Source: Paraburkholderia translucens (GTDB taxonomy: Bacteria > Pseudomonadota > Gammaproteobacteria > Burkholderiales > Burkholderiaceae). From it: 64,000 bases of DNA. Under the pieces are notes generated by a model. It was not told where the DNA came from. It searched no databases and saw only the letters and a list, made by a program, of their open reading frames with translations. The stretch covers positions 150,669-214,668 of the forward strand of contig NZ_JAJITC010000011.1 of NCBI RefSeq assembly GCF_020881035.1, in the 5' to 3' direction. The position numbers were made by a program, and so were the translations under genes. The number at the start of each line of letters is the position of its first letter. The first letter of the stretch is position 1. Below, in pieces: positions 32,637-40,897 of the stretch.

Positions 32637-34577
32637 TCACGAGCCCGCGGTCAGCGGATCACGCGCGGGGCTCGTCTGCACGCGCGCGCGGCGTAACGTC
32701 AATACGAATATTGCACCGCCGTGCGGTGCGTTGCGCGCGGTGAGCGAGCCGCCGCAATCGCGCGCGATCGACGAGGAAATCGCAAGGCCCAGGCCGAGCC
32801 CGTGGCCCATTTCCTTGGTGGTGAAGAACGGCTCGAACAGGTGCGGCAGCACGTCGTCGGGAATGCCGGGGCCGTTGTCGACGACCGCGATCGACAGATT
32901 CGCGACGCCTGCCTCGATCTCGATCGTGATGCGCGGCGGGTTCATGCCGGCGGTGGCGTCGAGCGCGTTGCCGAGCAGGTTGATCAGCACCTGTTCGAGC
33001 CGCAGATCGTCGCAATTCGCGACCAGCTCCGGATGATCGTCGGCAAGATTCAGCGGGGCGCGCGCGCCGCCTGGTGCACCAACCGCTTCGGCCTCGGCAT
33101 CGGTCAGCACGAATTCGAGTTCCACACCCTGGAGGCGCTTCTGCAGCAAAGCGACGACATTGCGCAATGCCCGCACGAGCGGCGCGCGCGCACTGCGCGG
33201 GCGCGCCCGGCCGACGAACAGCTTCAGCTGGTTCGTGATCTTGCCCATGCGCTCGGTGAGCGCGGCGATCGCTTCGAGATTCTCGCGCGCCGATGCCTGA
33301 TCGCCGCGTTCGAGCAGCACGCGCGTGTTGTCCGAGAAACTGCGCAGCGCGGCGAGCGGCTGATTCAGCTCGTGCGTGATGCCGGCTGCCATCTGGCCTA
33401 GCGCGGCGAGCTTGCTCGCCTGGACCAGCTCGTCGTGCGCGGCGCGCAGCTCCTGCTCGGCGCGCGTGCGCTCGGCGACTTCCTTGTGCAACTGCGCGTT
33501 CGCCTCGGACAGATCGGCGGTGCGTTCGGCGACTCGCTCGTTCAGCTCGGCATAGGCCTTCTGCAGCAGCGCGCGGCTGCGCATCATTTCGCGCACGCGC
33601 GCGCGCCGCATGCGCCAGTAGAACGCCAGCAGGACCACCGACACATAGCCGAAAGCAGTCACGATGGTCGCCTTGCGCGCGTCGGCATCGACAGGATCGA
33701 CCGGCGACATCGTGATCAGATGCCAGTCCGGCTCGTCCATACCGCGCCGCGACGCGAGGAAACGCGGCGCTGAACGCCCGCCGCCGACGCGCAGGATCTG
33801 CGCATTGCCTTCGAGGGTGCGCTCGATCGTCACCGGCAGCGGCGCGATCGGCTGCTGCGCGTACTGACGCGCCTGGTAGATCGAATCGGCAATCTGACCG
33901 GGCAGCGGCCGGATCGTGTGGTACTTCCACGCCGGCACCGACGACAGGAAAATCACGCCATGATCGTCGGTGACGACGAGCGGCTCGGACGCGTCGACGC
34001 CCTGAAACCATTCGAGATCGAGCTTGACGACCGCTACCCCGACGATCTTGCCGTCTCGCCGCACCGGCTGCGAGATGTAGTAGCCGGGCGCCTGTGAAAT
34101 CGTGCCGATACCGAAAAAGCGGCCGACGCCGCCGTTCAAGGCATCGACGAAATATGGGCGGAACTGATAGCTCGCGCCGACGAAGCTGCCCGGCCCGCGC
34201 CAGTTGCTGGCGGCGACGCAGTAGCCATCGAGCGAAATGATGTAGGTGACCGTGGCGCGCGCGTGGCGATTCAGGTCTTCGAGATAGAGATTCGCGCGCT
34301 TGACGTTGGCCGGATTCGGGTCGGTGAGCACGTCCTGCACGATCGGATGCTCGGCAAGCAGATAAGGCAGCGACTCGTAGCGCTCCAGCGTGCTCTTGAG
34401 CGTGCTCGCGGTCCGCTCGGCGCGCACGGCGGCGTTGCGCCGCAGCGTGTCGACGCCGCTTTTCCACGCGAGGCTGTAGGTGATCCAGCAGGCCGCCGCG
34501 AGCCCGGCTACGAGCGCGAAGAGGATCAGCAGGCGGCGCGTCACGGTGGCATTGTCCAATCGAGGGGGATCGGACAT
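32637..34577 (-). CDS. dctB: C4-dicarboxylate sensor histidine kinase DctB
   Basis: About 646 residues from ATG 34577; an in-frame ATG at 34634 would add 19, and neither has a clear ribosome site. Layout: membrane helix (about 15-35), a periplasmic double-Cache ligand domain (up to about 305), a second helix, a coiled coil (RALLQKAYAELNERVAERTADL), the phosphoacceptor helix MAAGITHELNQPLAALRSFSDN, and an ATPase domain with NLLGNALDAT, DNGPGIP and GLGLGLAI. It senses succinate, fumarate or malate outside and phosphorylates DctD. Confidence 0.93.
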   Translation of the reverse strand: MSDPPRLDNATVTRRLLILFALVAGLAAACWITYSLAWKSGVDTLRRNAAVRAERTASTLKSTLERYESLPYLLAEHPIVQDVLTDPNPANVKRANLYLEDLNRHARATVTYIISLDGYCVAASNWRGPGSFVGASYQFRPYFVDALNGGVGRFFGIGTISQAPGYYISQPVRRDGKIVGVAVVKLDLEWFQGVDASEPLVVTDDHGVIFLSSVPAWKYHTIRPLPGQIADSIYQARQYAQQPIAPLPVTIERTLEGNAQILRVGGGRSAPRFLASRRGMDEPDWHLITMSPVDPVDADARKATIVTAFGYVSVVLLAFYWRMRRARVREMMRSRALLQKAYAELNERVAERTADLSEANAQLHKEVAERTRAEQELRAAHDELVQASKLAALGQMAAGITHELNQPLAALRSFSDNTRVLLERGDQASARENLEAIAALTERMGKITNQLKLFVGRARPRSARAPLVRALRNVVALLQKRLQGVELEFVLTDAEAEAVGAPGGARAPLNLADDHPELVANCDDLRLEQVLINLLGNALDATAGMNPPRITIEIEAGVANLSIAVVDNGPGIPDDVLPHLFEPFFTTKEMGHGLGLGLAISSSIARDCGGSLTARNAPHGGAIFVLTLRRARVQTSPARDPLTAGS

Positions 34578-34679
34578 TGTGGCATAGAGCGGCAAGGGCT
34601 TGCCGCCAGACGGACACGCGAACGCCGGTTTCATCAGCAGGCGTCCGCGCTGGTCACGACAGGGTTGGCCAGGCGCGGC

Positions 34680-35960
34680 TCAAACGCCGGCCGGCTCCTT
34701 GACTTCCACATCGCCGCGCAGCACCAGGTTCAGCCTGTTGCGGTCGAGTTCCTTCTCCCAGGCCGACACGACGACCGTCGCGACGCCGTTACCGACGATG
34801 TTGGTCAGCGCGCGGCACTCGCTCATGAAGCGGTCGATGCCAAGGATCAGCACCATTCCCGACAGCGGAATCGTCGGCACGACGGCAAGCGTCGCCGCAA
34901 GCGTGATGAAGCCCGCGCCGGTCACGCCGCTCGCGCCCTTCGAGGTCAGCATCGTCACCGCGAGCAGCGTCAGCTGCTGGCCCCACGAGAGGTCGGTGTT
35001 GGTGGCCTGGGCGATGAACAGCACCGCCATCGTCATGTAAATGTTGGTGCCGTCGAGGTTGAACGAGTAGCCGGTCGGCACCACGAGCCCCACCACCGAG
35101 CGCGAACAGCCGAGCTTTTCGAGCTTCAGCATCAACTGCGGCAGCGCGGCTTCGGATGAGCTCGTGCCGAGCACGATCAGCATCTCTTCCTTGATGTACG
35201 CGATGAAACGCAGAATATTGAAGCCCACCATCCGTGCAATGGCGCCGAGCACGAACACCACGAACACGATCGCGGTCAGATAGAACGTGCCGATCAGCTT
35301 GAGCATCGGCAGCAGCGAACCGATGCCGTACTTGCCGATCGTGAAAGCCATCGCGCCGAACGCGCCGATCGGGGCCAGCTTCGTGACGATGCGTACCATG
35401 CCGAACAGGACGTGCGAGATGCCTTCGATGAAGTTCATCACGGGCTTGCCCTTCTCACCGGCCGTCGCGAGCACGGCGCCGAACAGCAGCGCGATCAGCA
35501 GGATCTGCAGGATCTCGCCCTGCGCGAACGCCGACGAGAGGGTGTCCGGAATGAGGTGCATGAAGAAGTCGACGGTCGACTGGCCGTGCGCCTTCTCGGC
35601 ATACGACGCGACCGCGTGAGCGTCGAGCGAGGCCGGGTCGACATTGAAGCCAGCGCCCGGGCGCAGCAGGTGCGTGGCGGCGAGACCGAGCACGAGCGCG
35701 AAGGTCGAGACGATTTCGAAGTAAAGCAGCGCCTTGCCGCCGACGCGGCCCACCTTCTTCATGTCCTCCATGCCCGCGATGCCCGTCACCACGGTACAGA
35801 AGATGATCGGCCCGATCACCATCTTGATCAGCTTGATGAAGCCGTCGCCGAGCGGCTTCATGTCGATGGCGAGGTTCGGGTAGAAATGGCCCAGTACGAC
35901 ACCAATGATGATCGCCACGATCACCTGGACGTACAGCACTTTATGGATAGGTTTCTTCAC
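34680..35960 (-). CDS. dctA: C4-dicarboxylate:cation symporter DctA
   Basis: 426 residues from GTG 35960, with AGGA six bases upstream and the family start KKPIHKVLYVQVIVAI. Signature motifs: GDGFIKLIKMVIGPIIFCTVV, ALGTSSSEAALPQLM-like LIVLGTSSSEAALPQLMLKLE (the serine-rich hairpin) and VVPTGYSFNLDGTNIYMTMA. It imports succinate, fumarate and malate across the inner membrane. It heads the dctA-dctB-dctD cluster and has its own sigma-54 promoter and paired upstream sites. Confidence 0.96.
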   Translation of the reverse strand: MKKPIHKVLYVQVIVAIIIGVVLGHFYPNLAIDMKPLGDGFIKLIKMVIGPIIFCTVVTGIAGMEDMKKVGRVGGKALLYFEIVSTFALVLGLAATHLLRPGAGFNVDPASLDAHAVASYAEKAHGQSTVDFFMHLIPDTLSSAFAQGEILQILLIALLFGAVLATAGEKGKPVMNFIEGISHVLFGMVRIVTKLAPIGAFGAMAFTIGKYGIGSLLPMLKLIGTFYLTAIVFVVFVLGAIARMVGFNILRFIAYIKEEMLIVLGTSSSEAALPQLMLKLEKLGCSRSVVGLVVPTGYSFNLDGTNIYMTMAVLFIAQATNTDLSWGQQLTLLAVTMLTSKGASGVTGAGFITLAATLAVVPTIPLSGMVLILGIDRFMSECRALTNIVGNGVATVVVSAWEKELDRNRLNLVLRGDVEVKEPAGV

Positions 35961-36148
35961 GATGATTCCTGTGAGGGAAATGAGCTGATGAGCCGCCGCG
36001 ATGCGCGCCATGCGAACGAAACGTCGTCGCGCGGGCACACGCTAGCGGGCCCCAGCAAGGCGACGAATTCACAAATACCGGGAAGGGAAATCGGACATCG
36101 TTGTCTCCTTGCTTTTTTGTCGGGCCGTGGCGGCCACCGGCATTCTTT

Positions 36149-36164
36149 TGCAAGCTCGATGCCA
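36149..36164 (-). promoter_or_regulatory. Sigma-54 (-24/-12) promoter of dctA
   Basis: On the minus strand TGGCATCGAGCTTGCA fits TGGCACG-N4-TTGCW with exact GG to GC spacing. The predicted start is about 175 bases before the dctA GTG. The adjacent DctD protein is a sigma-54 activator, which supports the call. Confidence 0.85.
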
Positions 36165-36228
36165 GTTCAGTATCGGACGGAGAGCCTTGATTTTTATGGA
36201 TTTTTCGAGAAGGCTCGGCGGGCGCCGT

Positions 36229-36278
36229 CCGGGTTTCCGGAAATCCGGACGACCTCTGTCGCGGAATCCGGAATCCGG
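36229..36278. promoter_or_regulatory. Candidate paired DctD upstream activator sites
   Basis: Positions 36229-36248 form a near-palindrome with 9 of 10 pairs, centred on TTTCCGGAAA. A second TCCGGA-centred element lies at 36262-36278. Their centres are 31 bases apart, about three helix turns, and the first is about 75 bases above the -24 box. Assignment to DctD is inferred from location. Confidence 0.5.
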
Positions 36279-36336
36279 GGTGGGCGCGCTTGCGGGAAAA
36301 CCCGCACGGGTTTGCGCGGCGCTGGCGAGCGCGGCG

Positions 36337-37089
36337 TCACGCCAACAGATCGATTCGATCCGTGCAGATCATGTCGACGCCCCATTGTTCGAGCAATCGC
36401 GCGCGCGCCGGGTCGTTCACCGTGTAGGCGAGCACCCGCAGGCCGGCCGCGCGGATCTGCGCGACCAGCGGCTCGCTCAGATAGCGATGACTCGCGTGCA
36501 ACGACGCGCAGTCGAGCTCGCGCACGATCCGCAGCCAGTCCGCCGGCACCTGCTCGAACAGCATGCCGCGCGGCAGCGAAGGCGCGGCTGCGCGCGCGGC
36601 GGCGAGCGCATCGAACGAGAACGACGACAGCAGCGGCGGCGTCTGCCCTTGCCACAGCGCGAGCGCGCCTTGCGCGACCAGCGTGCCGGTGATGACTTCG
36701 CGGCCCGGACACGGCTTGATCTCGATGTTGGCGGCGATGCCGTCGCGCGCGCAACGTTGCGCTGCGTCGGCCAGCGTCGGCAGTCGCGTGCCGGCGAACT
36801 GCGCGCCACGCCATGCGCCGGCATCCAGAACGGCGAGTTGCTGCCAGGTGTGAGCGGCTGCAGGCCCGTGGCCATTTGTCGTGCGATCGAGCTCGTCGTC
36901 GTGCAGCAGGAACAGCGCGTTGTCGGCGGACAGCTTCGCGTCGAATTCGACCATGCGATAGCCGTAGCGCACGCAGGCGTCGAAACCAGCCAGGGTGTTT
37001 TCCGGCGCGAGCGTGCCCCCGCAGCGATGCGCGACGAGCCGCGGATAAGGCCATTGCGCGGAGGTTCCGCGATCCATCGGAGTTGCCAC
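36337..37089 (-). CDS. ugpQ: Glycerophosphodiester phosphodiesterase (UgpQ-like)
   Basis: 250 residues from GTG 37089, chosen because AAGGA stands eight bases upstream. GDPD motifs: LVAHRCGGTLAPENTLAGF (catalytic His and Glu), MVEFDAKLSADNALFLLHDDELDRTTNG, NIEIKPC near residue 120, and AYTVNDPARARLLEQWGVDMICTDR at the end. It hydrolyses glycerophosphodiesters to glycerol 3-phosphate. No signal peptide, so cytoplasmic. It stands alone here, not with ugp transporter genes. Confidence 0.93.
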   Translation of the reverse strand: MATPMDRGTSAQWPYPRLVAHRCGGTLAPENTLAGFDACVRYGYRMVEFDAKLSADNALFLLHDDELDRTTNGHGPAAAHTWQQLAVLDAGAWRGAQFAGTRLPTLADAAQRCARDGIAANIEIKPCPGREVITGTLVAQGALALWQGQTPPLLSSFSFDALAAARAAAPSLPRGMLFEQVPADWLRIVRELDCASLHASHRYLSEPLVAQIRAAGLRVLAYTVNDPARARLLEQWGVDMICTDRIDLLA

Positions 37090-37119
37090 GTGTCGTTTCC
37101 TTGCTGATGGGCGGTATAA

Positions 37120-37149
37120 ATGAAAAGCCCGCACATCGGCGGGCTTTTT
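37120..37149 (-). terminator. Terminator downstream of lipA
   Basis: A 9-bp stem AAAGCCCGC/GCGGGCTTT (37124-37132 with 37139-37147) with a 6-base loop and T-rich sequence on both strands. It lies about 45 bases after the lipA stop and ahead of the ugpQ start, so it separates the two transcription units. Confidence 0.85.
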
Positions 37150-37194
37150 CGTTTCTGCGTGCATGCTGGGGGCATGAAGCGAGGCGCCAGCGCG

Positions 37195-38202
37195 TCAGAC
37201 CACGCCGGCTCCATGCGCCTGCACGTCGGCGTGATAGCTCGACCGAACCATCGCGCCCACCGCGGCGTGCGTGAAGCCCATCTTGTACGCCTCTTCCTCG
37301 TACATCCTGAAGGTGTCCGGATGCACGTACGCGCGCACCGGCAGATGGTGCTCCGAGGGCTGCAGATACTGGCCGATCGTCAACATGTCGACGTCGTGCT
37401 CGCGCAGATCGCGCATCACCTGGAGGATTTCCTCTTCGGTCTCGCCGAGGCCGACCATCAGGCCGGACTTGGTCGCGACGTGCGGATGCAGCGCCTTGAA
37501 GTCCTTCAGCAGCTTCAGCGAATGCGCGTAGTCCGATCCTGGGCGCGCTTCCTTGTACAGACGCGGCACCGTTTCGAGGTTGTGATTCATCACGTCGGGC
37601 GGCGCCGCGTTCAGGATGCCGAGCGCGCGATCGAGGCGGCCGCGGAAGTCCGGCGTCAGGATTTCGATGCGCGTCTGCGGCGACAGCTCGCGCGTCTGAC
37701 GGATACATTCGACGAAGTGCGCCGCGCCGCCGTCGCGCAGATCGTCACGATCGACGCTGGTAATCACGACGTACTTCAGCTTCAGCGCGGCAATGGTGCG
37801 CGCGAGATTGGCCGGTTCGGCGGCGTCGAGCGGATCGGGACGGCCGTGGCCGACGTCGCAGAACGGGCAGCGGCGTGTGCACTTGTCGCCCATGATCATG
37901 AAGGTCGCGGTGCCCTTGCCGAAGCATTCGCCGATGTTCGGGCAGCTCGCCTCTTCACACACCGTGTGCAGGTTGTGCTCGCGCAGGATCTGCTTGATCT
38001 CGTAGAAGCGCGAATTGCCGGTGGCCGCCTTCACGCGGATCCAGTCCGGTTTCTTCAGTTTTTCGATCGGGACGACCTTGATCGGGATGCGCGCGGTCTT
38101 GGCTTGCGCTTTCTGCTTCGCGGTCGCGTCATAGGCGGCGGGGGCCGGCACGCCTTCGGGCGCGGGAGTGGCTGCTGCGGGATTCGCGGTTACGTCAGTC
38201 AT
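37195..38202 (-). CDS. lipA: Lipoyl synthase
   Basis: 335 residues from ATG 38202 (MTDVTANPAAATPAPEG). A radical-SAM enzyme inserting two sulfurs into octanoyl groups on lipoyl domains. Both iron-sulfur clusters are visible: the auxiliary ligands CEEASCPNIGEC and the radical-SAM ligands CTRRCPFCDV, plus the closing RSSYHAD motif with the conserved Ser. The N-terminal 30 residues are Ala/Pro-rich. It starts 13 bases after the lipB stop, so the two steps of lipoate assembly are coupled. Confidence 0.97.
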   Translation of the reverse strand: MTDVTANPAAATPAPEGVPAPAAYDATAKQKAQAKTARIPIKVVPIEKLKKPDWIRVKAATGNSRFYEIKQILREHNLHTVCEEASCPNIGECFGKGTATFMIMGDKCTRRCPFCDVGHGRPDPLDAAEPANLARTIAALKLKYVVITSVDRDDLRDGGAAHFVECIRQTRELSPQTRIEILTPDFRGRLDRALGILNAAPPDVMNHNLETVPRLYKEARPGSDYAHSLKLLKDFKALHPHVATKSGLMVGLGETEEEILQVMRDLREHDVDMLTIGQYLQPSEHHLPVRAYVHPDTFRMYEEEAYKMGFTHAAVGAMVRSSYHADVQAHGAGVV

Positions 38203-38215
38203 TCGTTCGATCCAG

Positions 38216-38941
38216 TCAGGCGGTGAGCGCACCGGCCTGCGGTTGGGCGACGGCCGCGGGATTGCCGTCGAGGTTTGCGGTGAGACTTGCTGCGAGGGTA
38301 CGGGCCACGTCGTCCCAGCCGGCGGAGACGCCGAGCGTCGCCATGTCGACTGTTTCGAGCCCCGCGTAGCCGCATGGATTGATCGCGAGAAACGGCCGCA
38401 GGTCCATGTTCACGTTCAGACTCACGCCGTGATAGCTGCAGCCGTTGCGGATCTTCAGGCCAAGCGCCGCGATCTTCGCGCCGGCATGCGGCCCGGCGTC
38501 GGGACCGGGCGCCACGTAGATGCCGGGGGCACCCGCCTTGCGTTCTCCGGCGAGATTATACGCCGCCAGGGTGTCGATCACGGCCTGCTCGATGCGGGTG
38601 ACCAACTCGCGCACCATCAGCTTGCGCCGGCGCAGGTCGAGCAGCAGATACGCGACCACCTGCCCGGGTCCGTGATACGTGATCTGTCCGCCGCGGTCGA
38701 CCTTGACGAGCGGAATGTTGCTGTCGGCCGCCAGCAGATGGGCCGGATCGCCGGCCTGGCCGAGCGTGAAGACGGGCTGATGTTCGACGAGCCAGATTTC
38801 GTCGGGGGTGTCGGCGGTGCGCGCGTCGGTGAATGCGCGCATGGCGTCGAAACTGGCTTCGTAGGGTTCGCGGCCGAGCCAGCGCAGCGTGGGCGGCTCG
38901 ACGGCAGACAGAGGGGACGGGGAAACCGGGGTGGCGGACAT
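38216..38941 (-). CDS. lipB: Octanoyl-[ACP]:protein N-octanoyltransferase
   Basis: 241 residues. LipB motifs: DEIWLVEHQPVFTLGQAGDP, DRGGQITYHGPGQVVAYLLLDLRR, KIAALGLKIRNGCSYHGVSLNVNMDL (catalytic Lys) and NPCGYAGLETVDM (catalytic Cys). It moves octanoate from ACP onto lipoyl domains for LipA. In many relatives ybeD is directly upstream of lipB; here a DUF2917 gene and a LysR gene lie between. Confidence 0.96.
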   Translation of the reverse strand: MSATPVSPSPLSAVEPPTLRWLGREPYEASFDAMRAFTDARTADTPDEIWLVEHQPVFTLGQAGDPAHLLAADSNIPLVKVDRGGQITYHGPGQVVAYLLLDLRRRKLMVRELVTRIEQAVIDTLAAYNLAGERKAGAPGIYVAPGPDAGPHAGAKIAALGLKIRNGCSYHGVSLNVNMDLRPFLAINPCGYAGLETVDMATLGVSAGWDDVARTLAASLTANLDGNPAAVAQPQAGALTA

Positions 38942-39004
38942 GATTCCGGGAGTTTACCGAAATCCTGCAGACCGCGCCCGACGGGGCAAGGAACATGAAA
39001 CAGC

Positions 39005-39025
39005 GGGCTGGCGCGCCGCCAGCCC
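39005..39025 (-). terminator. Hairpin downstream of the DUF2917 gene
   Basis: A 9-bp stem GGGCTGGCG/CGCCAGCCC (39005-39013 with 39017-39025) and a 3-base loop, 33 bases after the DUF2917 stop on the minus strand. The following TGTTTC is a weak T-run, so it is a moderate terminator candidate. Confidence 0.55.
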
Positions 39026-39058
39026 TTCGTTAGACACGGCGTTCCGGCCGCACCACGG

Positions 39059-39385
39059 TCAAACCGAGCGCCAGCCGCTGCTCACGCGCATCATCCAACG
39101 CTCGCCGATACGTGCAAGCCAGTTCAGCGCGCGCTCGTCGCTGCGCGTCGGCACTGAGAACGTGACCTTCGCAAACGGGGCGCCCTCGGCGCTGAGCCAG
39201 AGCCGCTCGCCGCGCCGCAGATGTAGCGTATGGCCAGGCTGCAGCCAGTAGTCCATCGTGTCGTCGCTGCGCGTGACCCACACCGCGCCGCCGCTCACGC
39301 TCAGCTTCGTGCTGCGCGCCACCTTCAGCGGCAGCGTGTCGCCCGTGCGGATTTCATATGCAATGCTAGAGGAAATTTCTCGCAT
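39059..39385 (-). CDS. DUF2917 domain protein
   Basis: 108 residues with a cupin-like strand pattern: GDTLPLKVARSTKLSVSGGAVWVTRSDDTMDYWLQPGHTLHLRRGERLWLSAEG. This matches DUF2917, a small domain common beside LysR regulators in Burkholderiales. No signal peptide or catalytic residue is seen. It is divergent from the LysR gene with 98 bases between. Function unknown; shared control with the regulator is likely. Confidence 0.85.
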   Translation of the reverse strand: MREISSSIAYEIRTGDTLPLKVARSTKLSVSGGAVWVTRSDDTMDYWLQPGHTLHLRRGERLWLSAEGAPFAKVTFSVPTRSDERALNWLARIGERWMMRVSSGWRSV

Positions 39386-39483
39386 GATGCCCTCGCCAAA
39401 AATCGTTTCATGGCTAGAATCCTAGGTGTAGCAAGGACTTGGGCAAAACGATCAATTTTCACCTCTATGTGAGAAATATTGCG

Positions 39484-40467
39484 ATGGACCTGCGTCAACT
39501 CCCCGCCCTGAACGCGATCAAGGCGTTCGAAGCCGCCGCCCGCCACGAAAGCTTCTCGCGCGCCGCCGACGAGCTCTTCGTCACGCACGGCGCGGTTAGC
39601 CATCAGATTCGCGCGCTCGAGGCCGAGCTAGGGGTATCGCTGTTCGCGCGCGACGGCAAACGCGTGCGCCTCACCGAAACCGGCCGCCGCTATGCCACCC
39701 AGGTGCGCGCCGCGCTGATGGAGCTCGCCGACGCGACCCGCTCGATCCGCGCCGGCGACCGCGAGCGGCGCCTCGTGGTGTCGATGCTGACGTCGTTCGC
39801 GGCGCGCTGGGTGACGCCGCGCCTCGGCAGCTTTATCGAGGCGCATCCGCAGTGGGATATCGAGCTGTTGTCCACGAATGCGCTGACGGACTTCGCGCGC
39901 GACGACGTCGACGTCGCAATCCGCTTCGGCTTCGGCAAGTACCCGGGCCTGCACACGGAACTGCTGCTCGAAGAGATCTTCTTTCCGGCCTGCTCGCCCG
40001 ACTTCAACGGCGGCAAGCTGCCGCAAACCCCGGCTGATCTCGCCAAAGTCCCGTTGCTGCGCTCCGACGACGAGCTATGGCGCCCGTGGTTCGACGCCGC
40101 AGGCCTCACCGACTGGCCAGAGCCGAAGCGCGGCGTGCTGTATCACGATTCGTCGAATCTGCTGCAGGCGGCCATCGACGGGCAGGGGATCGCGCTCACG
40201 CGCCGCTCGCTCGCGATGCACGAAATCGCGGCAGGCCGGCTCGTACGGCTGTTCGATGTGGATGGGCCGAGCCCGTGGCAATACTATTTCATCTGCCTGC
40301 CGCAGATGCTGGAGACCGCGCGGGTCAAGGCGTTTCGCGACTGGGTGTTCGACGAGGTGGCGCGCTTCAGGCTGCTGTTCGATCTCGCCTGCGAGGCGGG
40401 CCCTGCGGCGAGTGCGCGCCTCGCGGTGGAGGGAGCGACGGCGGACGCGTTGCGCGTCGCGCCGTGA
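39484..40467 (+). CDS. GcvA-like LysR family transcriptional regulator
   Basis: 327 residues from ATG 39484, where the family begins MDLRQLPALNAIKAFEAAARHESFSRAADELFVTHGAVSHQIRALEAELG. This is the winged HTH at residues 1-65; the periplasmic-binding-like effector domain follows (VVSMLTSFAARWVTPRLGSF). It resembles GcvA, the glycine cleavage regulator, but no gcv genes are near. The divergent DUF2917 gene is the likely local target. A quasi-palindrome at 39455-39477 lies seven bases before the start. Confidence 0.9.
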   Translation: MDLRQLPALNAIKAFEAAARHESFSRAADELFVTHGAVSHQIRALEAELGVSLFARDGKRVRLTETGRRYATQVRAALMELADATRSIRAGDRERRLVVSMLTSFAARWVTPRLGSFIEAHPQWDIELLSTNALTDFARDDVDVAIRFGFGKYPGLHTELLLEEIFFPACSPDFNGGKLPQTPADLAKVPLLRSDDELWRPWFDAAGLTDWPEPKRGVLYHDSSNLLQAAIDGQGIALTRRSLAMHEIAAGRLVRLFDVDGPSPWQYYFICLPQMLETARVKAFRDWVFDEVARFRLLFDLACEAGPAASARLAVEGATADALRVAP

Positions 40468-40489
40468 GGTGGAAAATCGCGTACCGGGG

Positions 40490-40759
40490 TTACAGCACGA
40501 CCTTGACCATTGGATGGCCGGTCAGCGCGCGATAGATGTCATCGAGATGCGCGCGGCTCGTCGCGCGCACGTGGACGGTCAGCCCAGTGTAGGTACCGCT
40601 GCTCGACGGCCGCGTCTCGACGCGCGTTGCATCGACCTCGCCATCGAACTGGCGCACCACTTCGACGATCGTCGCAGCAAACTCGGGGTGCGATTTGCCC
40701 ATGATCTTGATCGGGAAATCGCAGGGGAAATCAAACAGTGAGTCGTTCTCGGGGTTCAT
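40490..40759 (-). CDS. ybeD: YbeD family (DUF493) protein
   Basis: 89 residues with an ACT-like ferredoxin fold: LFDFPCDFPIKIMGKSHPEFAATIVEVV at the start and YTGLTVHVRATSRAHLDDIYRALTGHPMVKVVL at the end. YbeD is usually linked with lipB and may regulate lipoate transfer. Here it is about 1.5 kb upstream of lipB with the LysR and DUF2917 genes between. Confidence 0.92.
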   Translation of the reverse strand: MNPENDSLFDFPCDFPIKIMGKSHPEFAATIVEVVRQFDGEVDATRVETRPSSSGTYTGLTVHVRATSRAHLDDIYRALTGHPMVKVVL

Positions 40760-40897
40760 TCTCTACTCCTTCGTCCACCACGGCCGCTTCGGCGGCCCTC
40801 GCTCGCTGATACGCCGCATACTCCGCGTCCGATCAGCTCGCGCCAGCCGGCGTCGTCCAGCGAATCATCGCAGACAGCCGGCATCGCGACGCGGCCC

